Source: JBFWUM01 sp050247255 | GTDB lineage: Bacteria; Acidobacteriota; Vicinamibacteria; Vicinamibacterales; UBA2999 | Length of the DNA stretch: 26,775 nt | Direction of reading: 5' to 3' | Assembly: GCA_050247255.1 (NCBI GenBank) | Contig: JBFWUM010000053.1 | Coordinates: 1-26,775, forward strand | Shown: piece after piece, positions 7,799 through 18,522 of the stretch | Numbering within the stretch: the stretch's first letter is position 1 | How the letters are laid out: each line of letters opens with the position of its first letter | Notes under the pieces: generated by a model | What the model was told of the DNA's origin: nothing | What the model saw: the letters and a program-made list of their open reading frames with translations, nothing else | Databases searched by the model: none | Translations under genes and position numbers: made by a program

Positions 7799-8520
7799 GA
7801 GGGCGATTTTACGAGAAGGACCACGCCGATGGCGACGAGCGTCATCGAAATCAGCTGGGCCAGGGTCAACGGCCCGGCAATTTCATCGCCAAGCCGGATG
7901 AACTCGATGAAGAAGCGAATCATCCCGGCCAGCACGAAGTAGCGCCCGAGCACCGCCGCATCCGCCACGCCGCGGCTGCGCCAGCGCAGCAGCAGCACGA
8001 GCAGGATGCCAAGCGCCGCGGCCTCGTAGAGCTGCGTCGGGTGGACCGTCACGAAGGTTGGTGGGAGCCCCTGCGGGAATGCCACCGCCCAGGGAAGCGT
8101 GCTCGGCGTGCCGTAGTCGTCCCCCACCAGGAAACAGCCGACGCGTCCCAGCGCGTGGCCGGCCGCGAGCGCCGGCGTCGCCGCCGCCAGCGCCGGCACG
8201 AGCGGAATGCGGTAACGGCGCAGCATGAACAGGCCGACGCCGACGCCGCCGATCAGGCCGCCGAACCAGCTCAATCCGCCGCGGCTGAAGAGAAGGGAGA
8301 AGAAGGGGGCGTCGCCGGCGAACTCGATCGCCCAGATCAACTTGGCGCCGGCCAGGCCGCCAAGCACGCCGGCCAGGGCGGCGTCAGCCCCCTGGGGCGG
8401 CAGACCGCGGCGGGTCAGCTCGCGGCCGAAAATCCACAGGCCGACGAGGGCGCCCACCGCCACCATGACCCCGAAGCTGGTGACTTCGAAGCTGCCAATG
8501 CGAAAGAGAGTCGGATACAC
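7750..8520 (-). CDS. lgt: Prolipoprotein diacylglyceryl transferase family protein
   Basis: A 256-residue membrane protein with about seven hydrophobic segments. It keeps family landmarks: GGLSWFGGLIGG near residue 85, the signature region HALGRVGCFLVGDDYG, and HPTQLYEA with the conserved His and Tyr. Lgt transfers diacylglycerol from phosphatidylglycerol to the lipobox cysteine of prolipoproteins in the inner membrane. The signature differs from the E. coli-type GRxGNFxNxE and resembles the variant GRxGCFLxGCCYG subgroup, except that the paired cysteines are replaced by Asp-Asp. The start is GTG at 8520 (MYPTLFRIGSFEV). The 3' end overlaps the sigma factor gene by 49 bases in a different frame. 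Whether this variant is a true Lgt or a paralogue is open. Confidence 0.87.
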   Translation of the reverse strand: MYPTLFRIGSFEVTSFGVMVAVGALVGLWIFGRELTRRGLPPQGADAALAGVLGGLAGAKLIWAIEFAGDAPFFSLLFSRGGLSWFGGLIGGVGVGLFMLRRYRIPLVPALAAATPALAAGHALGRVGCFLVGDDYGTPSTLPWAVAFPQGLPPTFVTVHPTQLYEAAALGILLVLLLRWRSRGVADAAVLGRYFVLAGMIRFFIEFIRLGDEIAGPLTLAQLISMTLVAIGVVLLVKSPSWTPSTLPRSKRTARH

Positions 8521-8610
8521 CGGTTCGTTGACTGCGCCTGACTGCCGCCCGCCGCCGCGGAGAGGCTTCGGCGAGGCAAGCCCAGCTCGGCGACAAGGTT
8601 GCGCGCGAAA

Positions 8611-8847
8611 TCACAAACCTGGTGGGTCGTCTCCCGACCGGTCGTCCGCGCTCACCGGATCATGCCACCGAACGGTCGATTGCGCGATCACTTCCCGCGC
8701 CCACCCGTCCGTGACCAGGACACGGCCAATTGCGGGCGCAACATCGTAGATCTCGCCCGGCCGCAGTGCCTGCAGCGTGGTGTCCTGAAGCGTGAGCGTG
8801 ACGGCACGCGCAATCTGGATCAGCACGGTCGTGCCGATCGAGAGCAA
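8611..8847 (-). CDS. Small conserved hypothetical protein
   Basis: A 78-residue protein starting at TTG 8847 or possibly GTG 8826. The core TLQALRPGEIYDVAPAIGRV, followed by LVTDGWAREV, looks like a small all-beta domain: an LxPGExYDxP turn followed by a helix and WA. I recall this as a short domain found in several bacterial genomes, but I cannot name it. The C-terminal 20 residues look disordered. It begins 9 bases after the stop of the response regulator gene on the same strand, which supports co-transcription. No function is assigned. Confidence 0.55.
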   Translation of the reverse strand: MLSIGTTVLIQIARAVTLTLQDTTLQALRPGEIYDVAPAIGRVLVTDGWAREVIAQSTVRWHDPVSADDRSGDDPPGL

Positions 8848-8856
8848 TTGCCGCGC

Positions 8857-9300
8857 CTAGTGTGTGCCGTTCCTGGGCAGCCGAACGCGCTCGGCGTGCA
8901 CCGGCCGGAGCACCCGCCGCAATTCGTCGACCAGCACGTCGGGCAGGCACGGCTTGGTCAGGACGTGGAGGATGCCGGACTGGCGGAACCGCTCCGGGTC
9001 GTCGAGATATTCGGCGTGCCCGGTGACGGCGATGATCGGAATCGATCGCGTGGCGTCGGACTGCTGCAGCGCGCGGCAGAACGCGAAGCCGTCCATGCCG
9101 GGTACCGCCAGGTCGGTGACCACCGCGTGCGGCTGCAGTTCGCGCACCTTCTCGAGCGCCTGGTGGCCGTTGTGCGCGTCCGCGATCCGGAAACCGCAGT
9201 GCGTCAGGTACTCGCGGTACATGGCACGGGTGCTGAAATCGTCCTCGACGATCAGCACCAGCGGTTCTCCGGCGACGCCCTCCTGGTGTCCCTGCGCCAC
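8857..9300 (-). CDS. Single-domain response regulator (orphan)
   Basis: A 147-residue receiver-domain protein from GTG 9300: acidic pocket at E19-D21, phosphoacceptor Asp63 in VVTDLAVPGMDG, Thr93 in IIAVTGH, Lys116 in LTKPC. No output domain follows, only a 15-residue basic tail. An alternative start, GTG 9258, would begin directly at LIVEDD and has GGAGAA 6 bases upstream, so the true protein may be about 133 residues. The 100-N gap begins 27 bases upstream, so a longer N-terminus cannot be wholly excluded. No kinase gene is adjacent, so its partner is unknown. Confidence 0.85.
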   Translation of the reverse strand: MAQGHQEGVAGEPLVLIVEDDFSTRAMYREYLTHCGFRIADAHNGHQALEKVRELQPHAVVTDLAVPGMDGFAFCRALQQSDATRSIPIIAVTGHAEYLDDPERFRQSGILHVLTKPCLPDVLVDELRRVLRPVHAERVRLPRNGTH

Positions 9301-9327
9301 GGCTCTACCGGCAACATAGTCGTACGC

Positions 9328-9427
9328 NNNNNNNNNNNNNNNNNNNNNNNNNNNNNNNNNNNNNNNNNNNNNNNNNNNNNNNNNNNNNNNNNNNNNNNNN
9401 NNNNNNNNNNNNNNNNNNNNNNNNNNN
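9328..9427. other. Assembly gap (100 N)
   Basis: Exactly 100 unknown bases, the conventional placeholder for a scaffold join of unknown length. It falls between the 3' end of msrQ and the orphan response regulator. Sequence on either side is similar in composition and strand use, but true adjacency of the two sides is not shown by the sequence. Confidence 0.98.
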
Positions 9428-10015
9428 ATCGCGACAACGTCCGCGTGCGCCACGTCCACCATGCGCGGAACCCGAGCAGCGCCGCCAGCGCCACCGCCCA
9501 GCGCTGCGGCTCGGTCGTGTCGGCCTTCACCAGCCACCAGAAGTGGATCACCCCGCCAAGGCCCGCCAGGTAGACCAGGCGGTGCAGCGTCTGCCAGCGC
9601 CGGCCGAGGCGCCGGATCGACGCCCGGTTCGACGTGATCGCCAGCACCAGCAGGATCAGGAACGTCGCCATCCCCACCGTGATGAACGGCCGCATGGTCA
9701 CGTCCTCGATCATCGTCGGCACGTCGAAGAACGACACGAGCGTGACCCACGTCAGCATGTGCAGCGTGGCGTAGAAGAAGGCGAACAGCCCGAGCATGCG
9801 CCGCACCTTGATGACGTCGTTCCACCCGGTCAGGCGGCGGAACGGCGTCACGCCAAGCGAGACGATGAGGCAGGCCAGCGCCCAGCTGCCGGTCTGGTCG
9901 GTGATGTAGTCGACGGGGTTGGCGGTGAGGTCGCCGGTATAGGCGTTCCAGGCAAGGGCGACGGCCGGCGCTGCTGCCGCGGCAAACAGCACCGGCTTGA
10001 CGATGGCGATCGGCT

Positions 10016-10019
<4 letters not shown>
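9428..10019 (-). CDS. msrQ: MsrQ-type haem-binding membrane subunit (3' end lost in gap)
   Basis: About 197 residues are visible from a TTG at 10019 to the N gap. The protein is a ferric-reductase-like membrane protein with about six hydrophobic segments. Histidines suited to haem ligation lie in FFYATLHMLTWV, RWQTLHRLVYLAGL and GGVIHFWW. The order and pattern match MsrQ (YedZ), which passes electrons from the respiratory chain or flavin to periplasmic MsrP for repair of oxidised methionine. The TTG overlaps the msrP stop as TTGA, a translational-coupling arrangement that supports the unusual start. Typical MsrQ proteins are about 200 residues, so only a few residues are probably missing. Confidence 0.88.
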
Positions 10020-10993
<974 letters not shown>

Positions 10994-10999
10994 TGGCAC

Positions 11000-11005
11000 A
11001 TTATA
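11000..11005 (-). promoter_or_regulatory. Possible -10 box for a leaderless msrP transcript
   Basis: The minus strand reads TATAAT, an exact -10 consensus, ending 6 bases before the msrP ATG. Initiation about 7 bases downstream would begin at or next to that ATG, implying a leaderless mRNA. The -35 region 17 bases upstream is poor. In DNA this GC-rich an exact TATAAT in an intergenic spot is unlikely to be common, but one hexamer is weak evidence. Confidence 0.4.
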
Positions 11006-11010
11006 GGACC

Positions 11011-11685
11011 GTGCCGCACCTGGCGGTCGTGATTCCGGTCCTTACTGATTCAGACGCGCTGCGCGCGCTGCTGGCCGACATCCCCCGGTCAGGGGATGCC
11101 GAACTGGTCGTCGTCGATGGCGGCCACGACCCGGCGTTGACGTCGCTCGTCGAGGCACGGCCGGACACGCGCGTCATCCGTTCCGCGCGCGGCCGCGGCA
11201 CGCAGATGAACGCCGGCGCGCGCGCCAGCACGGCCGGCCTCATCCTCTTCCTCCATGCCGACTCGCGCCTGCCGCCCGGCTGGCAGGAGGCCCTGCGGAG
11301 CCTTCCGCCCGGCGCCGTTGGCGGCTGGTTCGCGTTCGCGCTGGATGCCGACGCCTGGCAGGCACGCATCCTCGAACGGCTGGTCCGGCTGCGCGTGGCG
11401 CTGTTTCGTTTGCCGTACGGCGATCAGGGGTTCTTCGTCCGCCGCGAGGTGTTCGAGCGGCTCGGCGGCTTCCGCGAGTGGCCGTTGATGGAGGACGTGG
11501 ACTTCGCGCGGCGGCTCGTGGCGGCCGGCCAGGTGGTGGAGGTGCCGCTGCCGCTGCGCACGTCGGCGCGCCGCTGGCAACGCGACGGCTGGCTGCGGCG
11601 CAGCCTGCGCAACGTCGCGCTGCTCAGTCTTTACTCGGCCGGCGTTCCGCCCGCTCGACTCGCCCGCTGGTACGAAGGGCGGTAA
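11011..11685 (+). CDS. Glycosyltransferase family 2 (TIGR04283-like)
   Basis: A 224-residue GT-A fold glycosyltransferase from GTG 11011 (MPHLAVVIPVLTD); a TTG at 10993 would add six residues. The start AVVIPVLTD and LVVVDGGHD are the nucleotide-binding strands. GRGTQMNAGARA, LFLHADSRLP (HAD in the metal-binding DxD position), PYGDQGFFVRR, PLMEDVDFARRL and TSARRW are all characteristic of the TIGR04283 group, often found near rSAM/selenodomain proteins, though none is seen here. Donor and acceptor are unknown. It is divergent from msrP with almost no spacer, and its 3' end overlaps the convergent beta-helix gene by 62 bases. The product is a single domain with no membrane anchor. Confidence 0.87.
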   Translation: MPHLAVVIPVLTDSDALRALLADIPRSGDAELVVVDGGHDPALTSLVEARPDTRVIRSARGRGTQMNAGARASTAGLILFLHADSRLPPGWQEALRSLPPGAVGGWFAFALDADAWQARILERLVRLRVALFRLPYGDQGFFVRREVFERLGGFREWPLMEDVDFARRLVAAGQVVEVPLPLRTSARRWQRDGWLRRSLRNVALLSLYSAGVPPARLARWYEGR

Positions 11686-13144
11686 GGTCGGCGCCGGCGC
11701 CGAGCGCTCCCGCATCGCGCAGCCGATAGCCGCCGTCGGCTTCCACGATCAGCCCCTCGAACGCGTCGGCCCCTTCGAACCGGTTGCCCGCCGGGTAGAG
11801 GCGCCGCTCGCCGCCGAAAAACACGTTGTTCTCGACCACCGCTCCCGGCAGGTAGCGCTCGATGGCCGGGTTGCCGGTGCCGACGCTGTTCCCGAACAGC
11901 CCGTAGCGGTTGTGGCGGATGACGTTGCCGGTAAAGACAAAGCCGGCCGCCTCGGGCCCGAGGCGGCTGCCGTAGACGAGCAGCGCGCGTCCGGTCTGCA
12001 GCACGGTGTTGCGCGTGACGCGCACGTTGGCCGGGCCGTTGCCGATCTGCAGGAAGTCGCCGGGCCTGCCCCACTCGCCGCCGACGTCGAGGAACAGGTT
12101 GTTGTCGATGACGAAGTCGCTGGCCGGCTGGCTGTCCCTGATATCGTCGCGCCCGCTGATGTTGATGCCGCTCGACACGCGCCGGACCACGTTGTTGCTG
12201 AAGCGAACGTCGGCGACCACCGACCAGGGCGCGCGCCCCTGCTGGTTGCGCGGCGTGAACACGATCGCGTAGCCCGCCTGCGCCTGCGGCCAGTGGTGCT
12301 CGAACAGGTTGCCGTCGATGACGACGCGGCGCGCATTCTTCAGCTCGAAGAGGTTCTTCACTGTCCACGATTCGGCGCGCCAGGCCACGGGCCGGCTGAA
12401 GTGGTTGCCGCGCACGGTGATGTCGGTCGGCACCAGCCCGTCAATCCAGGGGTCCGATCCGCCGAACATCACGTTCTCCCCTGCCGCCTCGAGATAGTTG
12501 TTCTCGATGACGAACGGGCCGGGGCCGTTCCAGCCGCAGATCGCCTGCGCTTCGATCCCGGCGGCCTTGATGTCGGCAATGTACGAGTTGACGATCGTCG
12601 TCGCGGCGCTGTTGAGACCGATGCCGCGCCGCTGCCCGACCTTCGGATCCCCGTGGATGTAGACGCGATCGAGCACCAGGTCGTGCGGGACGTCGGTAAG
12701 TTGCCGCTGCTCGCGACCGCCGGAGCCGAGGGCGATGATCTCGCCTTCGCCCTTCTCGTTGGCCGCGAACTCCACGTTCTCGATCCGCCAGTGATGCGTC
12801 CCGGGCGCCGTGCGCAGGGCCGTCGCCACGCCGTCGCCGCGAATCACCGCCAGCCTGCCGGCAAACGCCGGCCCGGTGCGCTCGCCCGGCCCCGGCAGGC
12901 CGGGACCATCGGTGCGGATGGTAATGAAGGCGTCGCCGGCGTCGCGCCGCGCCGGCAGCACGAACGTCCCCCGATAGACCGCGCCCGGCGCGAGCAGGAT
13001 CGTGTCGCCGGGGTTGGCGCGATTGAGCGCCGCCTGCAGATCGCCGCCATCGGCAACGCGGATCGCCGCTGTCTGTTGCGATTCCACTGCTGTCAGTAAC
13101 AGCACACCTGCCGCAAGCACCATCAACGCCCGCTGTAAACGCAT
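11624..13144 (-). CDS. Secreted right-handed parallel beta-helix protein
   Basis: A 506-residue protein with a signal peptide (MRLQRALMVLAAGVLLLTAVES) followed by DGGDLQAALNRANPGDTILL. That opening is typical of pectate-lyase-like or NosD-like beta-helix proteins. Repeating strand turns with stacked Asn follow: VIENNYLEAA, ITVRGNHF, VVIDGNLFEHHW, RFSNNVVRR, FVIDNNLFLDVGG, VRVTRNTVL, FVFTGNVIRHN, VVENNVFFGG. The fold is clear. Enzymatic activity (polysaccharide lyase or other carbohydrate binding) is only inferred; I see no family-specific catalytic set. The start at ATG 13144 is chosen for the signal peptide; the frame is open further upstream but runs into tandem repeats. It lies just upstream of, and divergent from, the polysaccharide locus, so it may act on that or a foreign polymer. 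Confidence 0.85.
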   Translation of the reverse strand: MRLQRALMVLAAGVLLLTAVESQQTAAIRVADGGDLQAALNRANPGDTILLAPGAVYRGTFVLPARRDAGDAFITIRTDGPGLPGPGERTGPAFAGRLAVIRGDGVATALRTAPGTHHWRIENVEFAANEKGEGEIIALGSGGREQRQLTDVPHDLVLDRVYIHGDPKVGQRRGIGLNSAATTIVNSYIADIKAAGIEAQAICGWNGPGPFVIENNYLEAAGENVMFGGSDPWIDGLVPTDITVRGNHFSRPVAWRAESWTVKNLFELKNARRVVIDGNLFEHHWPQAQAGYAIVFTPRNQQGRAPWSVVADVRFSNNVVRRVSSGINISGRDDIRDSQPASDFVIDNNLFLDVGGEWGRPGDFLQIGNGPANVRVTRNTVLQTGRALLVYGSRLGPEAAGFVFTGNVIRHNRYGLFGNSVGTGNPAIERYLPGAVVENNVFFGGERRLYPAGNRFEGADAFEGLIVEADGGYRLRDAGALGAGADLTALRTSGRVERAERRPSKD

Positions 13145-13173
13145 GCCGCGGCTGGGTTCAAGCTCAGTGCCAC

Positions 13174-13208
13174 CCGACCACCGACCACCGACCATCGACC
13201 ACCGACCA
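13174..13208. repeat. Heptamer tandem repeat (CCGACCA)5
   Basis: Five consecutive 7-base units: CCGACCA three times, TCGACCA, CCGACCA. On the other strand the unit is TGGTCGG/TGGTCGA. The array lies in the 115-base spacer between the divergent beta-helix and kinase genes. It is bracketed by a perfect 8-bp inverted repeat, GTGCCACC (13167-13174, sharing its last base with the array) and GGTGGCAC (13221-13228). Confidence 0.8.
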
Positions 13209-13244
13209 CCTGCCGAGCTAGGTGGCACCGCGAGGCATGGTAGC

Positions 13245-13259
13245 GTGTCGATCTGACAC
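13245..13259. promoter_or_regulatory. Small inverted repeat just before the kinase start codon
   Basis: GTGTC (13245-13249) and GACAC (13255-13259) are inverted around GATCT and end directly before the ATG at 13260. This could be an operator half-site pair or a small mRNA hairpin that occupies the ribosome binding region, where no purine-rich site is visible. The evidence is a 5-bp match only. Confidence 0.25.
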
Positions 13260-13952
13260 ATGACCGACGAACTCTTTCCACGCGCCATGTCCCTCGCAGT
13301 GCATGAGCTCCGCACGCCTGTCACGGTGGCGGCCGGCTACCTGCGCATGTTGCTGAAGGAACAGGCTGGGCCAATTACGGACAAGCAGCGCAAGATGCTG
13401 GAAGAAGCCGAGCGCGCCTGCGGACGCATCGGCGCGCTGGTCGCCGAAATGAGCGAGATGGGCAAGCTCGAATCGCGCGAATTACAGATCGCGCGCGCGC
13501 CGTTCGATCTCGACGCCCTCGTCGCGGAGGTGGCCAGCGATATGCATGAGGGCCACGACCGCGGCGTGCAGCTGGACCTGCGCGGCGCCGGCCAGCCGGT
13601 GATGGTCACCGGCGATCGCGCGCGCATCGTCACCGCGGTCCGGGCGCTCACGCACGCCACGCTGCGCGAACGCGGCGAGCCGGGCACGGTCGTCGCGACG
13701 GTCGCGACGGCCACGGGGTCGCCGGCGTGGGGCGTGTTCGCCGTCGGCGATGCCGACGCGATCGACGCGCTGGTGGCCGGCGCCGGCACGGCGACCTCCG
13801 ACGGGTTCGACGAGTGGCGCGGCGGCATGGGGCTGGCGCTGCCGGTCGCCCGCCGCGTCGTCGATGCGCTCGGCGGCGCGCTCTGGTCGGCGGCCGGTGA
13901 CCGGCCGCGCGCCGGGTCGGCGCTGCGGTTGCCCCTGGTGAACGCTTCTTAA
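13260..13952 (+). CDS. Soluble histidine-kinase-like protein with degenerate ATPase domain
   Basis: A 230-residue protein with no sensor or membrane region. HisKA is at about 6-75, with phosphoacceptor His15 in VHELRTPVT. The ATPase-like domain at about 85-226 keeps the G2 glycine motif GGMGLALPVARRVVDALGGALW (188-209) but the other ATP-binding boxes are poor. The N-box position reads RIVTAVRALTHATLRE without the expected Asn, and the G1 position reads VFAVGDADAIDA in place of DxGxG. It may be a weak kinase, a phosphatase or a phosphotransfer partner. The sigma-54 activator starts 18 bases downstream, making this its likely partner. It heads the polysaccharide locus. ATG 13260 is used; ATG 13287 would remove nine residues and keep His15. 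Confidence 0.85.
   Translation: MTDELFPRAMSLAVHELRTPVTVAAGYLRMLLKEQAGPITDKQRKMLEEAERACGRIGALVAEMSEMGKLESRELQIARAPFDLDALVAEVASDMHEGHDRGVQLDLRGAGQPVMVTGDRARIVTAVRALTHATLRERGEPGTVVATVATATGSPAWGVFAVGDADAIDALVAGAGTATSDGFDEWRGGMGLALPVARRVVDALGGALWSAAGDRPRAGSALRLPLVNAS
13918..13932 (+). promoter_or_regulatory. Weak candidate sigma-54 promoter before first activator
   Basis: CGGCGCTGCGGTTGC keeps GG at -24 and TTGC at -12 with the exact spacing, but matches the -24 box at only four of six bases. It lies inside the 3' end of the kinase gene, about 39 bases before the first activator's ATG. Such matches arise by chance in coding DNA of this GC content, so it is only a candidate. Confidence 0.2.
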
Positions 13953-13970
13953 CCTCGGTTCTTTGAGACG

Positions 13971-15566
<1,596 letters not shown>

Positions 15567-15570
15567 TTCG

Positions 15571-15598
15571 TTGGTAGTTGGTCGTTGGTAGTTCGTAG
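15571..15598. repeat. Heptamer tandem repeat (TTGGTAG)4
   Basis: Four 7-base units directly after the stop of the first activator: TTGGTAG, TTGGTCG, TTGGTAG, TTCGTAG. Shifted by one base these read TGGTAGT/TGGTCGT/TCGTAGT, sharing a T(G/C)GT start with the repeat units at 13174 (reverse strand) and 18544. The array abuts the terminator hairpin. Confidence 0.75.
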
Positions 15599-15601
15599 TT
15601 A

Positions 15602-15634
15602 AGAAACGCGCTTCCACTCCGGAAGCGCGTTTCT
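15602..15634. terminator. Strong hairpin terminator after first activator
   Basis: A perfect 14-bp stem (15602-15615 with 15621-15634, arms AGAAACGCGCTTCC and its complement) closes a 5-base loop ACTCC. It is followed by GCTTTC. The T tract is modest, but the stem is the strongest hairpin noticed in the window, and its place between two activator genes suits an intrinsic terminator. It would separate the first regulatory unit from the polysaccharide operon and so make the promoter at 15703 necessary. Confidence 0.8.
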
Positions 15635-15702
15635 GCTTTCAGCCCTTCCCCGCTTTTCCCTCAAATCCCGTTTTTCCGTTCTCTTCCAACGGATTGCCGC
15701 CG

Positions 15703-15718
15703 TGGCATTTCGATTGCT
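15703..15718 (+). promoter_or_regulatory. Sigma-54 (-24/-12) promoter before second activator
   Basis: TGGCATTTCGATTGCT matches the sigma-54 consensus TGGCAC-N5-TTGCW at every fixed position but one (T for the last C of the -24 box), with exact spacing. GC of the -12 box is at 15716-15717, so transcription would start near 15729, about 65 bases before the ATG at 15794. It lies in a true intergenic region just after a terminator, and both neighbours encode sigma-54 activators. Confidence 0.72.
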
Positions 15719-15793
15719 CAACGGGACGCGTCCCGGCGAAACCGCCGAGATGAGCCGGGCCCGGGGGCGCGGCGATGGGATGAGAGCAGGACG

Positions 15794-17356
<1,563 letters not shown>

Positions 17357-17359
17357 CCC

Positions 17360-17845
17360 ATGAGCGACTCGTTCTTCGAAGAAGGGTCCCGGCTGCTGAC
17401 GCCGAATGCCTTCGAGTTCGTGCTCGACGGCGAGCTGAAGCGCGCCGTGCGATCGCAGAACTTCCTGACGCTGGTCGTCCTCGAGGCGAAGCGCGAATGG
17501 GAGGGGCTGATGGTCACCGCCGACGACGGCACGGTCGACGAGGTGGCGCAGCTGGTAGGGCGCGAGGTGCGCGACACCGACCTGCTCGGGCGGACCGACA
17601 AGGGAATGCTGTCGCTGGTTCTGCTCGACGCCGACTTCGACAACTCTGCGCGGGTGATCGATCGCCTGGTCGCCCGCATCGACAGTTACGACTTCCCGAC
17701 GCCGCTGCGTATCTCGGTCGGCGCCGCCTGCTATCCCACGCACGCGGTCGACGCCGACTCGCTCAAACGGCAGGCGGTTTCGCGCCCGGTGGTGAGCTGG
17801 CGCGGCGGGCCGTCGATGCCCAGGACCTCCAACTCACGTCACTGA
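17360..17845 (+). CDS. Stand-alone degenerate GGDEF-domain protein, candidate c-di-GMP receptor
   Basis: A 161-residue protein that is essentially one GGDEF-type domain. It starts LLTPNAFEFVLDGELKRAVR and ends with RISVGAACYPTHAVDADSLKRQA, matching the family's closing motif. The active-site GGDEF is replaced by DKGML (residues 80-84), so diguanylate cyclase activity is unlikely. The upstream motif R71-D-T-D74 sits nine residues before that position, the same spacing as the RxxD inhibitory site of PleD, so c-di-GMP binding is possible. PelD is a known precedent: a degenerate GGDEF domain that binds c-di-GMP to control polysaccharide production. There is no membrane segment. It lies 3 bases after the second activator and just before the export gene, whose ribosome binding site overlaps its stop. 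Confidence 0.82.
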   Translation: MSDSFFEEGSRLLTPNAFEFVLDGELKRAVRSQNFLTLVVLEAKREWEGLMVTADDGTVDEVAQLVGREVRDTDLLGRTDKGMLSLVLLDADFDNSARVIDRLVARIDSYDFPTPLRISVGAACYPTHAVDADSLKRQAVSRPVVSWRGGPSMPRTSNSRH

Positions 17846-17856
17846 GGAACTGCACC

Positions 17857-18522
17857 ATGACGATGACGCCCACCGTTCTCCTGAAGACCGCCGCGCTCGG
17901 CGCCCTCGGCTGCCTCCTGGTCGCCCCGGCTGCCGGCGCCCAGAACCGGCCGGCCCCGGCTCCTGAACCGGCCCCGGTCGCCACCTCCGGCACCGCGGCA
18001 CCGGCCGCGCCGCGTGCCACCGCGTCGCGCAACTGGACCGACCAGGAATACCGCCTCGGCCCGGGCGACAAGCTCCGCGTCGAGGTCTACCGCGAGCCGC
18101 AGCTGTCGCAATCGCTCCAGGTGCGCCCCGACGGCCGCATCACGCTGCCGCTGGTCGGCGACGTGACCGCCGCCGGCACGACCGCGTCGCAGCTGCGCGC
18201 CACGCTGACCGAATCGCTCAAGGAGTTCGTGCAGAACCCGGTGGTCACCGTGATCGTCACCGACGCACTGGCGGCGCAGGTCTACGTCATCGGCGAGGTC
18301 TCCGCGCCCGGCGCCCAGATCATGCAGGGGCCGATGACGGTGCTGCAGGCGCTGGCGCAGGCCGGCGGCCTGAAGGAGTTCGCCAAGAAGGGCGACATCC
18401 GCGTGCTGCGCAAGTCGCCGACCGGCATCACCACGACGCTGAGCTTCGATTACAAGGCGGCGATCAACGGCTCGGCAGACGCGCTGCCGCTGCAGCCGGG
18501 AGACACCATTGTCGTCCCGTAA
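17857..18522 (+). CDS. Polysaccharide biosynthesis/export protein (Wza-like, XrtA-type)
   Basis: A 221-residue secreted protein. The signal peptide (LLKTAALGALGCLLVAPAAGA) is followed by a Pro/Ala-rich stretch to about residue 55. Then come the Poly_export domain (YRLGPGDKLRVEVYREPQLS ... VRPDGRITLPLVGDVTAAG) and one SLBB domain (VYVIGEVSAPGAQIMQGPMTVLQALAQAGG), ending LPLQPGDTIVVP. The Cys in the signal region lies inside the hydrophobic core and is not a convincing lipobox. The family forms the outer-membrane or periplasmic export channel of Wzx/Wzy-type polysaccharides. At about 220 residues it is shorter than E. coli Wza, like XrtA-locus versions. GAGGAAC lies 7 bases before the ATG. The downstream barrel gene overlaps its 3' end by 14 bases. 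Confidence 0.92.
   Translation: MTMTPTVLLKTAALGALGCLLVAPAAGAQNRPAPAPEPAPVATSGTAAPAAPRATASRNWTDQEYRLGPGDKLRVEVYREPQLSQSLQVRPDGRITLPLVGDVTAAGTTASQLRATLTESLKEFVQNPVVTVIVTDALAAQVYVIGEVSAPGAQIMQGPMTVLQALAQAGGLKEFAKKGDIRVLRKSPTGITTTLSFDYKAAINGSADALPLQPGDTIVVP

Noticed and set aside
13174..13208. CRISPR array or integron-type repeats
   Set aside because: The units are 7 bases in direct contact with no spacers, and no cas genes or integrase are present.
13216..13238. TGGCAC-containing stretch before the small kinase as a sigma-54 promoter
   Set aside because: The -12 element is absent at the required spacing; only the TGGCAC half matches.
13145..13324. N-terminal extension of the beta-helix protein by 60 residues
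   Set aside because: The extension would run through the heptamer array and over the divergent kinase start, and it would bury a good signal peptide that begins at ATG 13144.
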